Below, one piece after another: positions 44,062 to 53,274 of a stretch of DNA of 64,000 nucleotides. Position 1 is the first letter of the stretch, and every line of letters begins with the position of its first letter. This DNA is from Psychroserpens sp. GTDB taxonomy: Bacteria > Bacteroidota > Bacteroidia > Flavobacteriales > Flavobacteriaceae. The notes beneath the pieces were generated by a model. That model was not told the DNA's origin. It worked only from the letters and a program-made list of their open reading frames with translations, and made no database searches. The translations under genes and the position numbers were made by a program. The stretch spans positions 248,001 to 312,000 of the forward strand of contig JAEPNY010000001.1 in the NCBI GenBank assembly GCA_017643165.1, written 5' to 3'.

Positions 44062-44982
44062 ATGAATCTAAATAACAACAAAAATATTTCTGATTTTTCA
44101 GATTCAAAAAATATCGCTAGAGGTTCTTTTGATGAGACACGACTGGATGATGGATTTTATGTGCTATGTTATCAAAACAATGAAAATGAAGTTCAAGTGG
44201 TTGAACGTGAGATTGATAGTCGGTTTATTCAATTCCATTTTTGTATTAAAGGATCAAGTGATTTTATTTTTAATAATGGCAACTACCGATTACGAATAGA
44301 AGAGGAGAACTCGCTTTTACTTTACAATCCACAACGCGATCTACCAATTCATTTAGATGTGCATCCAAATTCTTGGTTGGTGTCAATATTGGTCTCTATC
44401 AAAAAGTTTCACGGATTGTTTTCTCAAGAGGCCGATTATATCACGTTTTTAAGTGAAGACAATAAAGACAAGAAATATTATCAAGACGGAAAAATTTCTC
44501 CGTCAATGGCCATTGCGTTAAATCAAATTATTAACTACAATTTAAATAACTCTATCAAGTCGCTATATTTCAGAGGAAAAGCGTTAGAATTATTGAGCCT
44601 TTATTTTAATAGAAGTGAAGATGCCGATATTGAACAATGTCCGTTCTTGGTAGATGAGACTAATGTCATAAAGATTAGGAAGGCGAAGGACATTATGATT
44701 TCGAGAATGGCAGAACCACCTACCTTACAAGAATTATCAGATGAGATTGGGCTTAGTTTAAAAAAGCTCAAAGAAGGATTTAAGCAGATCTATGGAGATT
44801 CAGTATTTAGTTTTTTATTTGATTATAAAATGGAAGTTGCACGTAAATTGCTTGAATCTGGAGAACATAATGTTAATGAAGTTGGTCTTAAAGTAGGTTA
44901 CAGTACTTCGAGTCATTTTATTTCAGCATTTAAGAAAAAATATGGCACAACACCAAAAAAATATTTAATGGCTTTAGGTTAA
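44062..44982 (+). CDS. AraC family transcriptional regulator
   Basis: The C-terminal ~95 residues are the double helix-turn-helix AraC domain: PPTLQELSDEIGLSLKKLKE, then FDYKMEVARKLLESG, NEVGLKVGYSTSSHFISAFK and KKYGTTPKKYL. The N-terminal ~200 residues are a beta-rich sensing region of unknown ligand. It is divergent from the hemA operon and upstream of hemH, so control of heme or iron genes is likely but inferred. The frame opens with GTG at 44038; ATG at 44062 is chosen because of the promoter position. Confidence 0.9.
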   Translation: MNLNNNKNISDFSDSKNIARGSFDETRLDDGFYVLCYQNNENEVQVVEREIDSRFIQFHFCIKGSSDFIFNNGNYRLRIEEENSLLLYNPQRDLPIHLDVHPNSWLVSILVSIKKFHGLFSQEADYITFLSEDNKDKKYYQDGKISPSMAIALNQIINYNLNNSIKSLYFRGKALELLSLYFNRSEDADIEQCPFLVDETNVIKIRKAKDIMISRMAEPPTLQELSDEIGLSLKKLKEGFKQIYGDSVFSFLFDYKMEVARKLLESGEHNVNEVGLKVGYSTSSHFISAFKKKYGTTPKKYLMALG

Positions 44983-45022
44983 GCTTCATGATTAATTAGC
45001 CTAGACTTAATAATAACTATCG

Positions 45023-45030
45023 TATTTTTG
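45023..45030 (+). promoter_or_regulatory. -7 promoter element for the exported protein gene
   Basis: TATTTTTG matches TAnnTTTG and overlaps a TTG that would extend the reading frame; transcription from about 45037 supports the ATG at 45052. Confidence 0.5.
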
Positions 45031-45051
45031 CAAAAACTTAATTTACACATT

Positions 45052-45651
45052 ATGAAACAGCTACTCACAATTTGCCTCACTTTATTTGTCACGTTTACAA
45101 TTTCGGCACAAACGCATAAAGAAACAATCACTAAAGAAGCTCAAACGTATTACGATTACATGACCAATCAAAATTTTGATGGTGTTTTGGACTACATGTA
45201 TCCAAAAGTATTCGATATGGCGCCAAGAGAGCAAATGAAAATGGGCATGCAGCAGATGTTTAACTCACCTGATATGAAGATTGAGTTTTTAAACAATGAT
45301 GTTACTAATGTTAGCGACGAAAAGGAGGTAGATGGTGTAACTTATGCAGCTGTGTATTACAATAGTAAAATGCGTATGACATTTTTGTCTGAATTAGAAA
45401 AGTCTGACGAAGACAAATCGACTTTTATTCAGTTTATGAAAGGCACTATGGCTTCGCAGTTTGGCGAGGAAAACGTACAAGCAGATGTCGAAACCATGTC
45501 TTTAGTTATAAACATGGACGCGACCATGTTTGCAATAAAAGATCCAAAATTTGATGGATGGAAGTTTTTAGGAAATGACGATGCGATGCAGATGATTGTT
45601 AATTCTATCATCCCGGAGAGCGTCAGAACCGAATTATTGAAAAAGGAATAA
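45052..45651 (+). CDS. Exported protein of unknown function
   Basis: A signal peptide (LLTICLTLFVTFTISAQ, cleavage near residue 20) leads a 180-residue acidic mature part. It starts with a helix ITKEAQTYYDYMTNQNFDGV, a layout seen in NTF2-like/DUF3887-type proteins, followed by alternating strands and ending DPKFDGWKFLG. That resemblance is only suggestive. It lies between the AraC regulator and hemH; the gap to hemH is 32 bases, so co-transcription is possible. The ATG is preferred over the upstream TTG because of the promoter. Confidence 0.7.
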   Translation: MKQLLTICLTLFVTFTISAQTHKETITKEAQTYYDYMTNQNFDGVLDYMYPKVFDMAPREQMKMGMQQMFNSPDMKIEFLNNDVTNVSDEKEVDGVTYAAVYYNSKMRMTFLSELEKSDEDKSTFIQFMKGTMASQFGEENVQADVETMSLVINMDATMFAIKDPKFDGWKFLGNDDAMQMIVNSIIPESVRTELLKKE

Positions 45652-45683
45652 TTTCAAAGAAAAATTGCTAAAGAAAAAGATAA

Positions 45684-46715
45684 ATGAAAGGAGTATTACT
45701 AGTCAATTTAGGTTCGCCTGACACACCAGAACCTAAAGACGTCAAGCGCTATTTAGGAGAATTCTTGATGGATGAGCGCGTTATAGACGTTCCGCTTTGG
45801 GCGCGAACACTATTGGTAAAAGGAATCATTCTGAATACACGTCCGAAAGCCTCTGCCAAAGCCTACAAGAAAATTTGGTGGGATGAGGGTTCACCATTGA
45901 TCGTGTTATCAGAGCGACTACAACATAAAATTCAAGAACAAACAGATATTCCTGTCGCTTTGGCCATGCGCTACGGAAGCATGACTATAAAAAAGGGGCT
46001 TCAGGAACTCGTTGATAAAGGAGTTGATGAGGTGTTCTTAATGCCATTGTATCCGCAATATGCAATGGCGACTACTGAAACGATTCTTGTTCTAGCAGAA
46101 GAAATCAGAATGGAATATTTCCCACACGTTAAGATTCAAGATCTTAAACCATTTTATAACGATAGTAAGTATATCGAAGTACTATCTAATTCAATTGCCA
46201 AGCATCTTGAAGGGAAATCTTATGAGCATCTATTATTTTCATACCATGGTGTCCCAGAACGTCACATCAGAAAAAGTGATGTTACAAAATCACATTGTAA
46301 AATCGATGGAAGTTGTTGTGCAACAGCTTCAAAAGCCCATGAGTACTGTTACAGACATCAATGTAAAGAAGTTACGCGATTAGTGGGTGAAAAGCTGAAT
46401 CTAAAAGAAGGCACCTTCTCAACATCATTTCAATCACGATTAGGGTTTGATCCATGGTTAAGACCTTACACAGATCGAACTATTGAGCGATTAGGCAAGG
46501 AAGGGGTGAAAAATATGGCGATAGTAACACCAGCTTTTGTGAGTGATTGTCTAGAAACTCTTGAAGAAATTGCTATGGAAGGTGAGGAGATTTTCCACGA
46601 AATGGGAGGGAATGAGTTTACCACAATCCCATGTTTAAATGATGATCAAGAATTTGTGGATCTTTTATCTCAATGGATCAATGAGTGGGCTTTAGCTGAA
46701 ACAGTTACCGCTTAG
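45684..46715 (+). CDS. hemH: Ferrochelatase
   Basis: Inserts Fe2+ into the porphyrin at the end of heme synthesis. Family motifs are LVNLGSPDTPEPKDVKRYL at the N-terminus, the His-containing LLFSYHGVPERHI (near 190) and TSFQSRLGFDPWLRPYTD (about 250-267). Unusually for many family members, a Cys-rich segment follows the SYHG motif (CKIDGSCC, then CYRHQC), giving five cysteines within about 25 residues. MATE follows after 2 bases. It completes the pathway begun by the divergent hemA operon. Confidence 0.97.
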   Translation: MKGVLLVNLGSPDTPEPKDVKRYLGEFLMDERVIDVPLWARTLLVKGIILNTRPKASAKAYKKIWWDEGSPLIVLSERLQHKIQEQTDIPVALAMRYGSMTIKKGLQELVDKGVDEVFLMPLYPQYAMATTETILVLAEEIRMEYFPHVKIQDLKPFYNDSKYIEVLSNSIAKHLEGKSYEHLLFSYHGVPERHIRKSDVTKSHCKIDGSCCATASKAHEYCYRHQCKEVTRLVGEKLNLKEGTFSTSFQSRLGFDPWLRPYTDRTIERLGKEGVKNMAIVTPAFVSDCLETLEEIAMEGEEIFHEMGGNEFTTIPCLNDDQEFVDLLSQWINEWALAETVTA

Positions 46716-46717
46716 CA

Positions 46718-48070
46718 ATGGCAAAAACCAATACTAAGGACCTCGGGACACAACCAATTGGAAAACTGTTAATTAAACAAGCAGTACCTGCATCAATTGG
46801 AATATTGGTGATGTCTCTTAATATTTTAGTAGATACCATATTTGTTGGTCAATGGATTGGAGCTACTGCAATTGCAGCGATTAATGTCGTACTTCCAGTT
46901 TCATTTTTTATAGCTGCTTTAGGGATGAGTATCGGAATAGGAGGCTCTTCTATTATCTCTAGGGCTCTTGGTGCTAATAATGAAGCAAAAGCATTTCAGA
47001 CCTTCGGAAATCAGATTACCTTAACCCTTTTATTCACCATATCAATGGTGATACCTGGGTTGATTTTTGTGGATAGTATCATACCTGCTTTTGGTGGTAA
47101 AGGCGCCATTTTCGATCCGGCAAAAATCTATTATACCATCGTGCTTTATGGTGTTCCTTTTTTAGCCCTCTGTATGATGGGCAATACGGTTATAAGGGCT
47201 GAAGGGAAACCAAAATTTGCCATGTATGCCATGATGATTCCATCAGTAGGAAACCTCGTTTTAGATTATGTATTCATCAACCTCTTAGATTTTGGTATGG
47301 AAGGCGCTGCATGGGCAACTACAGGATCTTATATTTTGTGTTTGGCTTATATCATATGGTTCTTTCTTTCGAGTAGATCAGAATTAAAACTTACCAAATG
47401 TCAATTTAGATTGCGATTACCTATCGTAAAAGAAATAGGCGCTTTAGGATTTGTTACACTTGCCAGACAAGCTGTTGTTAGTATTACGTACCTATTCATG
47501 AATAATATATTATTTGATCTAGGCGGTGAAACATCAGTGACGGCTTATGCAATTGTAGGCAGAATGCTCATGTTTGCACTATTTCCCGTATATGGAATCA
47601 CCCAAGGATTCTTACCAATTGCTGGGTACAATTATGGCGCAGAACAATATGAACGTGTTAGATATACCATTGAAACGGCATTGAAGTACGCCATAGGTTT
47701 AGCAACTGTGGTATTTATTATGTTAATGATATTTCCTGAATCGATTACAAGATTATTTACCGATGATGCAGCGGTCATAAGAGAGACACCATCTGCCATG
47801 CGTTGGGTTTTTGCCGCTACACCGATAATTGCAGTACAACTTATTGGAGCAGCCTATTTTCAAGCCATTGGTAAGGCAACACCAGCATTACTGCTTACAC
47901 TGACTAGACAAGGCATATTTTTTATTCCTTTGATTTTTATTCTACCTAAATTCTATGGCGAATTAGGTGTATGGATGTCGTTTCCAATATCTGATATATT
48001 ATCAACAATCGTGACGGCCTTCTTTTTACATCGCGAAGTGAAGTTAAAATTACTTCCGGCATCCACATAA
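46718..48070 (+). CDS. MATE family efflux transporter
   Basis: A 450-residue membrane protein with about twelve helices in two similar halves. MATE hallmarks are IGKLLIKQAVPASIGILVMS at the start, DTIFVGQWIGATAIAAINVV and the second-half QGFLPIAGYNYGAEQYERVR. It would export a drug or small metabolite by Na+ or H+ exchange. It starts 2 bases after hemH, so the two are co-translated. Export of a porphyrin is a possible link but not supported by any motif. Confidence 0.9.
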   Translation: MAKTNTKDLGTQPIGKLLIKQAVPASIGILVMSLNILVDTIFVGQWIGATAIAAINVVLPVSFFIAALGMSIGIGGSSIISRALGANNEAKAFQTFGNQITLTLLFTISMVIPGLIFVDSIIPAFGGKGAIFDPAKIYYTIVLYGVPFLALCMMGNTVIRAEGKPKFAMYAMMIPSVGNLVLDYVFINLLDFGMEGAAWATTGSYILCLAYIIWFFLSSRSELKLTKCQFRLRLPIVKEIGALGFVTLARQAVVSITYLFMNNILFDLGGETSVTAYAIVGRMLMFALFPVYGITQGFLPIAGYNYGAEQYERVRYTIETALKYAIGLATVVFIMLMIFPESITRLFTDDAAVIRETPSAMRWVFAATPIIAVQLIGAAYFQAIGKATPALLLTLTRQGIFFIPLIFILPKFYGELGVWMSFPISDILSTIVTAFFLHREVKLKLLPAST

Positions 48071-48118
48071 TTTGTTTTTAATGCTTATTTTTAAAGCTAC
48101 TAATAAAACCATCCAAAT

Positions 48119-51100
48119 ATGAGACTATACAAAATACTATTAGGCCTGTTTCTACTAGGAACTATGGCAGAAATCAGCGCGCAATCTTTTGACGAATCAC
48201 AATACGATGCTCTAGAGTATCGATTGGTCGGACCCTTTAGAGGTGGCCGAAGCGCAGCAGTAACTGGAGTTCCAAATCAGCCAAACTTATATTATTTCGG
48301 TGCAGCTGGTGGTGGTATATGGAAGACATTAGATGGTGGTCGTTCTTGGGACAATATATCCGATGGTTATTTCGGTGGAAGTATTGGTGCGATAACGGTT
48401 GCTAAAAGTGATCCTAATGTGATGTATGTAGGTGGTGGTGAAAAAACAGTGAGAGGAAATGTGTCTTCAGGATATGGTATTTGGAAGTCTGTTGACGCCG
48501 GAAAGACATGGAAACCTTCTGGACTTAAAAATTCAAGGCATGTTCCAAGAATTGCAGTAGACCCAACCAATCATAATATTGTTTATGCAGGTGTCCTCGG
48601 AAATATTTACAAACCAACACAAGATCGTGGTGTATACAAAAGTACTGATGGTGGTAAAACATGGAAAAAGACACTTTTTTCGAATGATCAGTCTGGTGTA
48701 GTTGACCTTATTATTGATCCTACTAATCCTCGAATTTTATATGCCTCGACATGGCGCGTTCAGCGAACACCATATAACTTAAGTTCAGGTGGTGAAGGAT
48801 CAGCATTATGGAAGAGTACAGACAGTGGTGAATCTTGGACTGAGATTTCAACTAAGAAAGGATTTCCTGAAGGTATTCTCGGTATAATAGGTGTTACGGT
48901 ATCTCCAGTTAATAACCAACGCATTTGGGCTATGGTTGAGAATAAAGATCAAGGTGGACTTTACCGAAGTGAAGATGGTGGAGAGACTTGGCGACAAGTG
49001 AATAGTGAGCGTAAGTTAAGACAGCGTGCATGGTATTACACAAGAGTATATGCTGATACTAAAGATGCTGATGTTGTGTATGTATTGAATGTGCGTTACC
49101 ATAAAAGCTCTGATGGTGGACGAACGTTTAGTACGTATAACGCACCACATGGAGATCACCACGATTTGTGGATCGCGCCAGAAGATCCTAACAGAATGAT
49201 TATTGGAGATGATGGAGGTGCTCAGGTTACATATGATGGTGGAGAAACATGGAGTACGTATCATAATCAACCGACGTCACAGTTTTATCGCGTGACAACT
49301 GATAATGATTTTCCTTATCGCATTTATGTTGCACAGCAAGATAATTCTACGATTCGAATTCCTCATAGAACCGATGGATTTTCAATCTCTGAAGACGATT
49401 GGGAAAGTACAGCCGGAGGAGAATCAGCGCATATTGCAATAGACCCAGAAGATAATGATATTGTTTATGGTGGTAGCTATGATGGTTTCTTAACACGAGT
49501 CAATCATAAACGTGGAACAGTTAGAGCAATAAATGTATGGCCAGATAACCCAATGGGTCATGGAGCCGAAGGAATGAAATATCGATTCCAATGGAACTTT
49601 CCAATCATATTCTCTAAACATAATCCAGATCGTTTATATACCTTCTCTCAACATGTTCACGTTACTGAAAATGAAGGACAATCTTGGGATATAATTAGTC
49701 CAGATCTAACTAGAAATGATCCTGAAAAATTAAAGTCTTCAGGAGGACCTATTACACAAGATAATACTTCCGTAGAATACTATTGTACCATATTCGCAGC
49801 ACAAGAATCTCCAATTACAGAAGGACTTTTGTGGATTGGAAGTGATGATGGGTTGATCCATGTTACTAAAGACGGTGGAAAGAACTGGGAGAATGTTACA
49901 CCGAAAGGAATGCCAGAATGGATGATGATTAATAGTATAGAACCAAGTGCTTTCGATGCTGGAACTTGTTACGTTGCAGGAACCAAGTATAAAACGGGAG
50001 ATTTTGCGCCGTATTTATATAAAACTACGGATTATGGTAAGTCTTGGACTAAAATTACTAATGGTATTAATGAAGAGCATTTTACGCGTGTACTTCGAGA
50101 AGATCCAAAACAAAAAGGATTATTATATGCCGGAACAGAAACAGGTATGTACATCTCATTTAATGATGGGAAGAACTGGAAACCATTTCAATTGAACTTA
50201 CCAATTGTTCCAATTACGGATTTAACAATAAAGGACAATAATCTTATTGTGGCTACACAAGGACGAAGCCTTTGGATTATAGATGATCTTACAGTATTAC
50301 ATCAACTGTATGGCTCGCAAGCTTCAGGAAACAAATTATTCAAACCGAAAGATACATATCGCATGAGAGGTGGATCTAGAAAAGGGAGCAAAACCTCTGG
50401 AACAAATCATCCTAATGGTGTTATCACATATTTCAACCTCGAAAATTATGACGCTGAGAAAGATGAGGTGTCATTGACCTATTTTGATACTAAAGGTGAT
50501 ACTATAAAGACCTATTCGACAAAGCATAAAAAGAAAGATAAGCTTTCCGTTAAGAAGGGAATGAATCAGTTTGTGTGGAATATGACTTACGATGGTGCCG
50601 AACGTCTTGACGGAATGATTCTTTGGTGGGCTAGTTTAAGTGGGCCAATAGCTATTCCTGGTGATTATAAAGTGCATTTAAACGTAAATGATGAAGCCAT
50701 TCCTCAAACATTTAAAGTACTTGCAGATCCTAGAGCTGAAAGTAGTCTGGCCGATATGCAACGACAATTTGATTTTATCAAAGACGTCAATAAGACCATG
50801 GATGATGCTCATAAATCAATCAAGAAGATTAGAAATATCAGAAAACAATTACAGGCTTTCGAAAAACAGTATAAAGGGAATGAAACCGTCAAAGATTTAT
50901 TAGAGAAATCTAAAAGTTTGAGAGAGGAATTTACTACGATTGAAGAAGCTTTATATCAAACAAAAAATCGCAGTGGTCAAGACCCTTTGAATTTCCCGAT
51001 TCGATTAACAAATAAATTAGGACATTTAAATTCACTTGTAGGAATGGGAGATTTTCCACCAACAGCTCAGGATATTGCTGTAAAAGACGAATTGACTGCA

Positions 51101-51211
51101 AAAATAAAAGTACAACTTGATGCATTCAATAAACTTATCAGTGACGAAATAAGTGCATTTAATGCTGCATTTAACTCAAAGCAACTGAACTATCTTTTTG
51201 TTGAAGATTAA
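48119..51211 (+). CDS. Exported sortilin/VPS10-like beta-propeller protein (BNR/Asp-box repeats)
   Basis: A signal peptide (about 1-21) precedes 1009 residues dominated by Asp-box repeats of the S-x-D-x-G-x-T-W type: DGGRSWDN, DAGKTWKP, DGGKTWKK, DSGESWTE, EDGGETWRQ, YDGGETWST and more. These form one or two beta-propellers (about 30-720). The C-terminal 250 residues are a beta-sandwich and a helical part (about 880-1000). No catalytic residues stand out, and a peptidase or glycoside hydrolase activity sometimes annotated is unproven. The stop shares a base with the hemJ start (TAATG). Confidence 0.85.
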   Translation: MRLYKILLGLFLLGTMAEISAQSFDESQYDALEYRLVGPFRGGRSAAVTGVPNQPNLYYFGAAGGGIWKTLDGGRSWDNISDGYFGGSIGAITVAKSDPNVMYVGGGEKTVRGNVSSGYGIWKSVDAGKTWKPSGLKNSRHVPRIAVDPTNHNIVYAGVLGNIYKPTQDRGVYKSTDGGKTWKKTLFSNDQSGVVDLIIDPTNPRILYASTWRVQRTPYNLSSGGEGSALWKSTDSGESWTEISTKKGFPEGILGIIGVTVSPVNNQRIWAMVENKDQGGLYRSEDGGETWRQVNSERKLRQRAWYYTRVYADTKDADVVYVLNVRYHKSSDGGRTFSTYNAPHGDHHDLWIAPEDPNRMIIGDDGGAQVTYDGGETWSTYHNQPTSQFYRVTTDNDFPYRIYVAQQDNSTIRIPHRTDGFSISEDDWESTAGGESAHIAIDPEDNDIVYGGSYDGFLTRVNHKRGTVRAINVWPDNPMGHGAEGMKYRFQWNFPIIFSKHNPDRLYTFSQHVHVTENEGQSWDIISPDLTRNDPEKLKSSGGPITQDNTSVEYYCTIFAAQESPITEGLLWIGSDDGLIHVTKDGGKNWENVTPKGMPEWMMINSIEPSAFDAGTCYVAGTKYKTGDFAPYLYKTTDYGKSWTKITNGINEEHFTRVLREDPKQKGLLYAGTETGMYISFNDGKNWKPFQLNLPIVPITDLTIKDNNLIVATQGRSLWIIDDLTVLHQLYGSQASGNKLFKPKDTYRMRGGSRKGSKTSGTNHPNGVITYFNLENYDAEKDEVSLTYFDTKGDTIKTYSTKHKKKDKLSVKKGMNQFVWNMTYDGAERLDGMILWWASLSGPIAIPGDYKVHLNVNDEAIPQTFKVLADPRAESSLADMQRQFDFIKDVNKTMDDAHKSIKKIRNIRKQLQAFEKQYKGNETVKDLLEKSKSLREEFTTIEEALYQTKNRSGQDPLNFPIRLTNKLGHLNSLVGMGDFPPTAQDIAVKDELTAKIKVQLDAFNKLISDEISAFNAAFNSKQLNYLFVED

Positions 51212-51759
51212 TGGAGTATTATAATTACATCAAAGCACTACATCTAATTTTTGTAGTTACCTGGTTTGCTGGACTATTTTACATTCCAAGATTGTTTGTG
51301 TATCAAATTGAAGCTTTTCATAAACCTTCACCAGATAAAGAGATCTTAGGAACACAGCTAAAATTAATGGCGAAACGATTATGGTTTATCATTACATGGC
51401 CATCAGCGATTTTAGCTACTGGTTTTGCAATCTGGCTTTTGATATTAAATCCTTACTTACTGAAACAGCCTTGGATGCATGTAAAATTATCGTTTGTGTT
51501 ACTATTGATAATTTATCATTTAATGACACATCACTATTTTAAGCAGCTTCAGGACGATATCGTTAAGAAGAGCTCCAGTTTTATGCGACTTTGGAATGAA
51601 GGTGCCACGTTTATCTTATTTGCAGTGATATTTTTAGTAATTCTAAAGAATGCTTTTAATTGGATATTTGGTGTAATCGGAATTGTCGTTTTAGGAATTC
51701 TAATCATGTTGGGTTATAAAGTTTATAAGAACATTAGAGCTAAAAACCCTAACGCTTAA
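51211..51759 (+). CDS. hemJ: Protoporphyrinogen IX oxidase, HemJ type
   Basis: Oxidises protoporphyrinogen IX to protoporphyrin IX in the membrane, the step before ferrochelatase. The 182 residues have four main helices. The family motifs are KALHLIFVVTWFAGLFYIPR near the N-terminus (with the conserved His at about 11) and WMHVKLSFVLLLIIYHLMTH (conserved His and Lys in HVKL). HemG and HemY forms are absent from the window. It overlaps the preceding gene by one base. Confidence 0.92.
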   Translation: MEYYNYIKALHLIFVVTWFAGLFYIPRLFVYQIEAFHKPSPDKEILGTQLKLMAKRLWFIITWPSAILATGFAIWLLILNPYLLKQPWMHVKLSFVLLLIIYHLMTHHYFKQLQDDIVKKSSSFMRLWNEGATFILFAVIFLVILKNAFNWIFGVIGIVVLGILIMLGYKVYKNIRAKNPNA

Positions 51760-51804
51760 GAATGGCGTAATTATTGTTACATTTAGGTCATTACAAAAGC
51801 TAAG

Positions 51805-53259
51805 ATGAAGTTAAAAAAACTGTCCTTACGGGTTCGAATTTTCTTCGCTATGATTCTCTTGGTGCTTATAGCATCGGTGTTAATTGCAGCGGTTACGATT
51901 TATCAGTATAATGAAGAAGCAAGAGATTACCACGAAGAACGACTTCAGCGTAAAGAGAAAGCGATCATTAGTGACATCAACTATGTCATAAAAGAAACTA
52001 CCTATCCTGTAGAAACCGAAAAGATTCCGTTGATTTTTAAAGAAGAGATCTACCGTATCGCTGAAATTCATAGCCTTAGAATTAATCTCTATGACTTGGA
52101 TGGAACTCTGATGATCACGTCAAAGGCTAGTTTTTCCAACGATTCTATATACCAATGTATTGACACAGATGTTATCAATGCATTGGCAAACACAGCAGAA
52201 CGACGATATGTTATAAAAAATAGTCGGAACGGTGAGATCTTTCAGTCGTCTTATAAATACATTTATGATGCTAGATCAAAACCGTTGGCAATACTGAACT
52301 TGCCGTATCTCGAAAATGATGATTTTCTCAATAAGGAATTGAATGAATTTTTAGAACGCCTTGGTTATGCCTATTTGTTTATGATGCTACTTGCGATTGT
52401 TTTAGCACTATTGTTGTCTAAATATATTACCAGTACACTTAAAACTATCGCCGATAAAATAAATCAAACTCGCCTAGAGAAACGTAATAAGAAAATTGAT
52501 ATTGGATCGTCTAGTGAAGAGATATCGACGTTAGTAAATTCATATAACAGTATGATCGACGAACTTGAAGAAAGTGCCGTAAAATTGGCTACTAGCGAAC
52601 GCGAACAGGCTTGGCGTGAGATGGCAAAGCAGGTTGCACATGAGATTAAGAACCCGTTAACTCCAATGCGACTGAGTATACAAAGTTTTCAACGTAAGTT
52701 TGATCCAGAAGATGAAAACATACATCAAAAACTTGATGAATATACAAAGACACTTATTCAGCAGATAGATACCATGAGTTCGATAGCTGCCGCATTTTCC
52801 AATTTTGCGAAAATGCCTGCTCAACAAAACGAATCTTTAAATGTTACGAATATTGTTAAGTTGGCATTAGATATTTTTAGTGAAGACTATATCAGTTTCG
52901 TTTCAGAAGATCATGAGGTGCAAGCTAATTTTGATCGAACTCAACTTATTAGAGTTGTTACAAATCTTGTAAAGAATAGTATTCAAGCTATTGGTCATCA
53001 AACCGAATCTCCTAAAATCGAAGTACGTGTTAGTGTTCATGACGATATGGTAAAAATTAAGGTAAATGACAATGGTTCTGGCATTTCTGAAGAGAATGAA
53101 GATAAAATCTTTGAACCAAAATTTACCACCAAAACAAGTGGGATGGGATTAGGTTTAGCCATGGTAAAAAATATTGTGGAAACTTATAAAGGAAGTATTA
53201 CCTTTACATCGCAAGAAGGTCAAGGAACGACTTTTATTGTTACATTTCCGAAGTTATAA
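51805..53259 (+). CDS. Sensor histidine kinase, NtrY-like
   Basis: Two membrane helices (about 10-30 and 190-212) bracket a periplasmic region. A HAMP-like segment follows (about 213-262). The HisKA motif is AHEIKNPLTPMRLSIQSFQR, of the NtrY/ArcB-like HEIKNPL type, followed by N box LVKNSIQAI, G1 DNGSGI and G2 MGLGLAMVKN. No response regulator gene is adjacent, so it is an orphan here. It lies 45 bases after hemJ and 15 before the enoyl-CoA hydratase, perhaps in one transcript. The signal is unknown. Confidence 0.9.
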   Translation: MKLKKLSLRVRIFFAMILLVLIASVLIAAVTIYQYNEEARDYHEERLQRKEKAIISDINYVIKETTYPVETEKIPLIFKEEIYRIAEIHSLRINLYDLDGTLMITSKASFSNDSIYQCIDTDVINALANTAERRYVIKNSRNGEIFQSSYKYIYDARSKPLAILNLPYLENDDFLNKELNEFLERLGYAYLFMMLLAIVLALLLSKYITSTLKTIADKINQTRLEKRNKKIDIGSSSEEISTLVNSYNSMIDELEESAVKLATSEREQAWREMAKQVAHEIKNPLTPMRLSIQSFQRKFDPEDENIHQKLDEYTKTLIQQIDTMSSIAAAFSNFAKMPAQQNESLNVTNIVKLALDIFSEDYISFVSEDHEVQANFDRTQLIRVVTNLVKNSIQAIGHQTESPKIEVRVSVHDDMVKIKVNDNGSGISEENEDKIFEPKFTTKTSGMGLGLAMVKNIVETYKGSITFTSQEGQGTTFIVTFPKL

Positions 53260-53274
53260 TAAAGACAAGATCTC

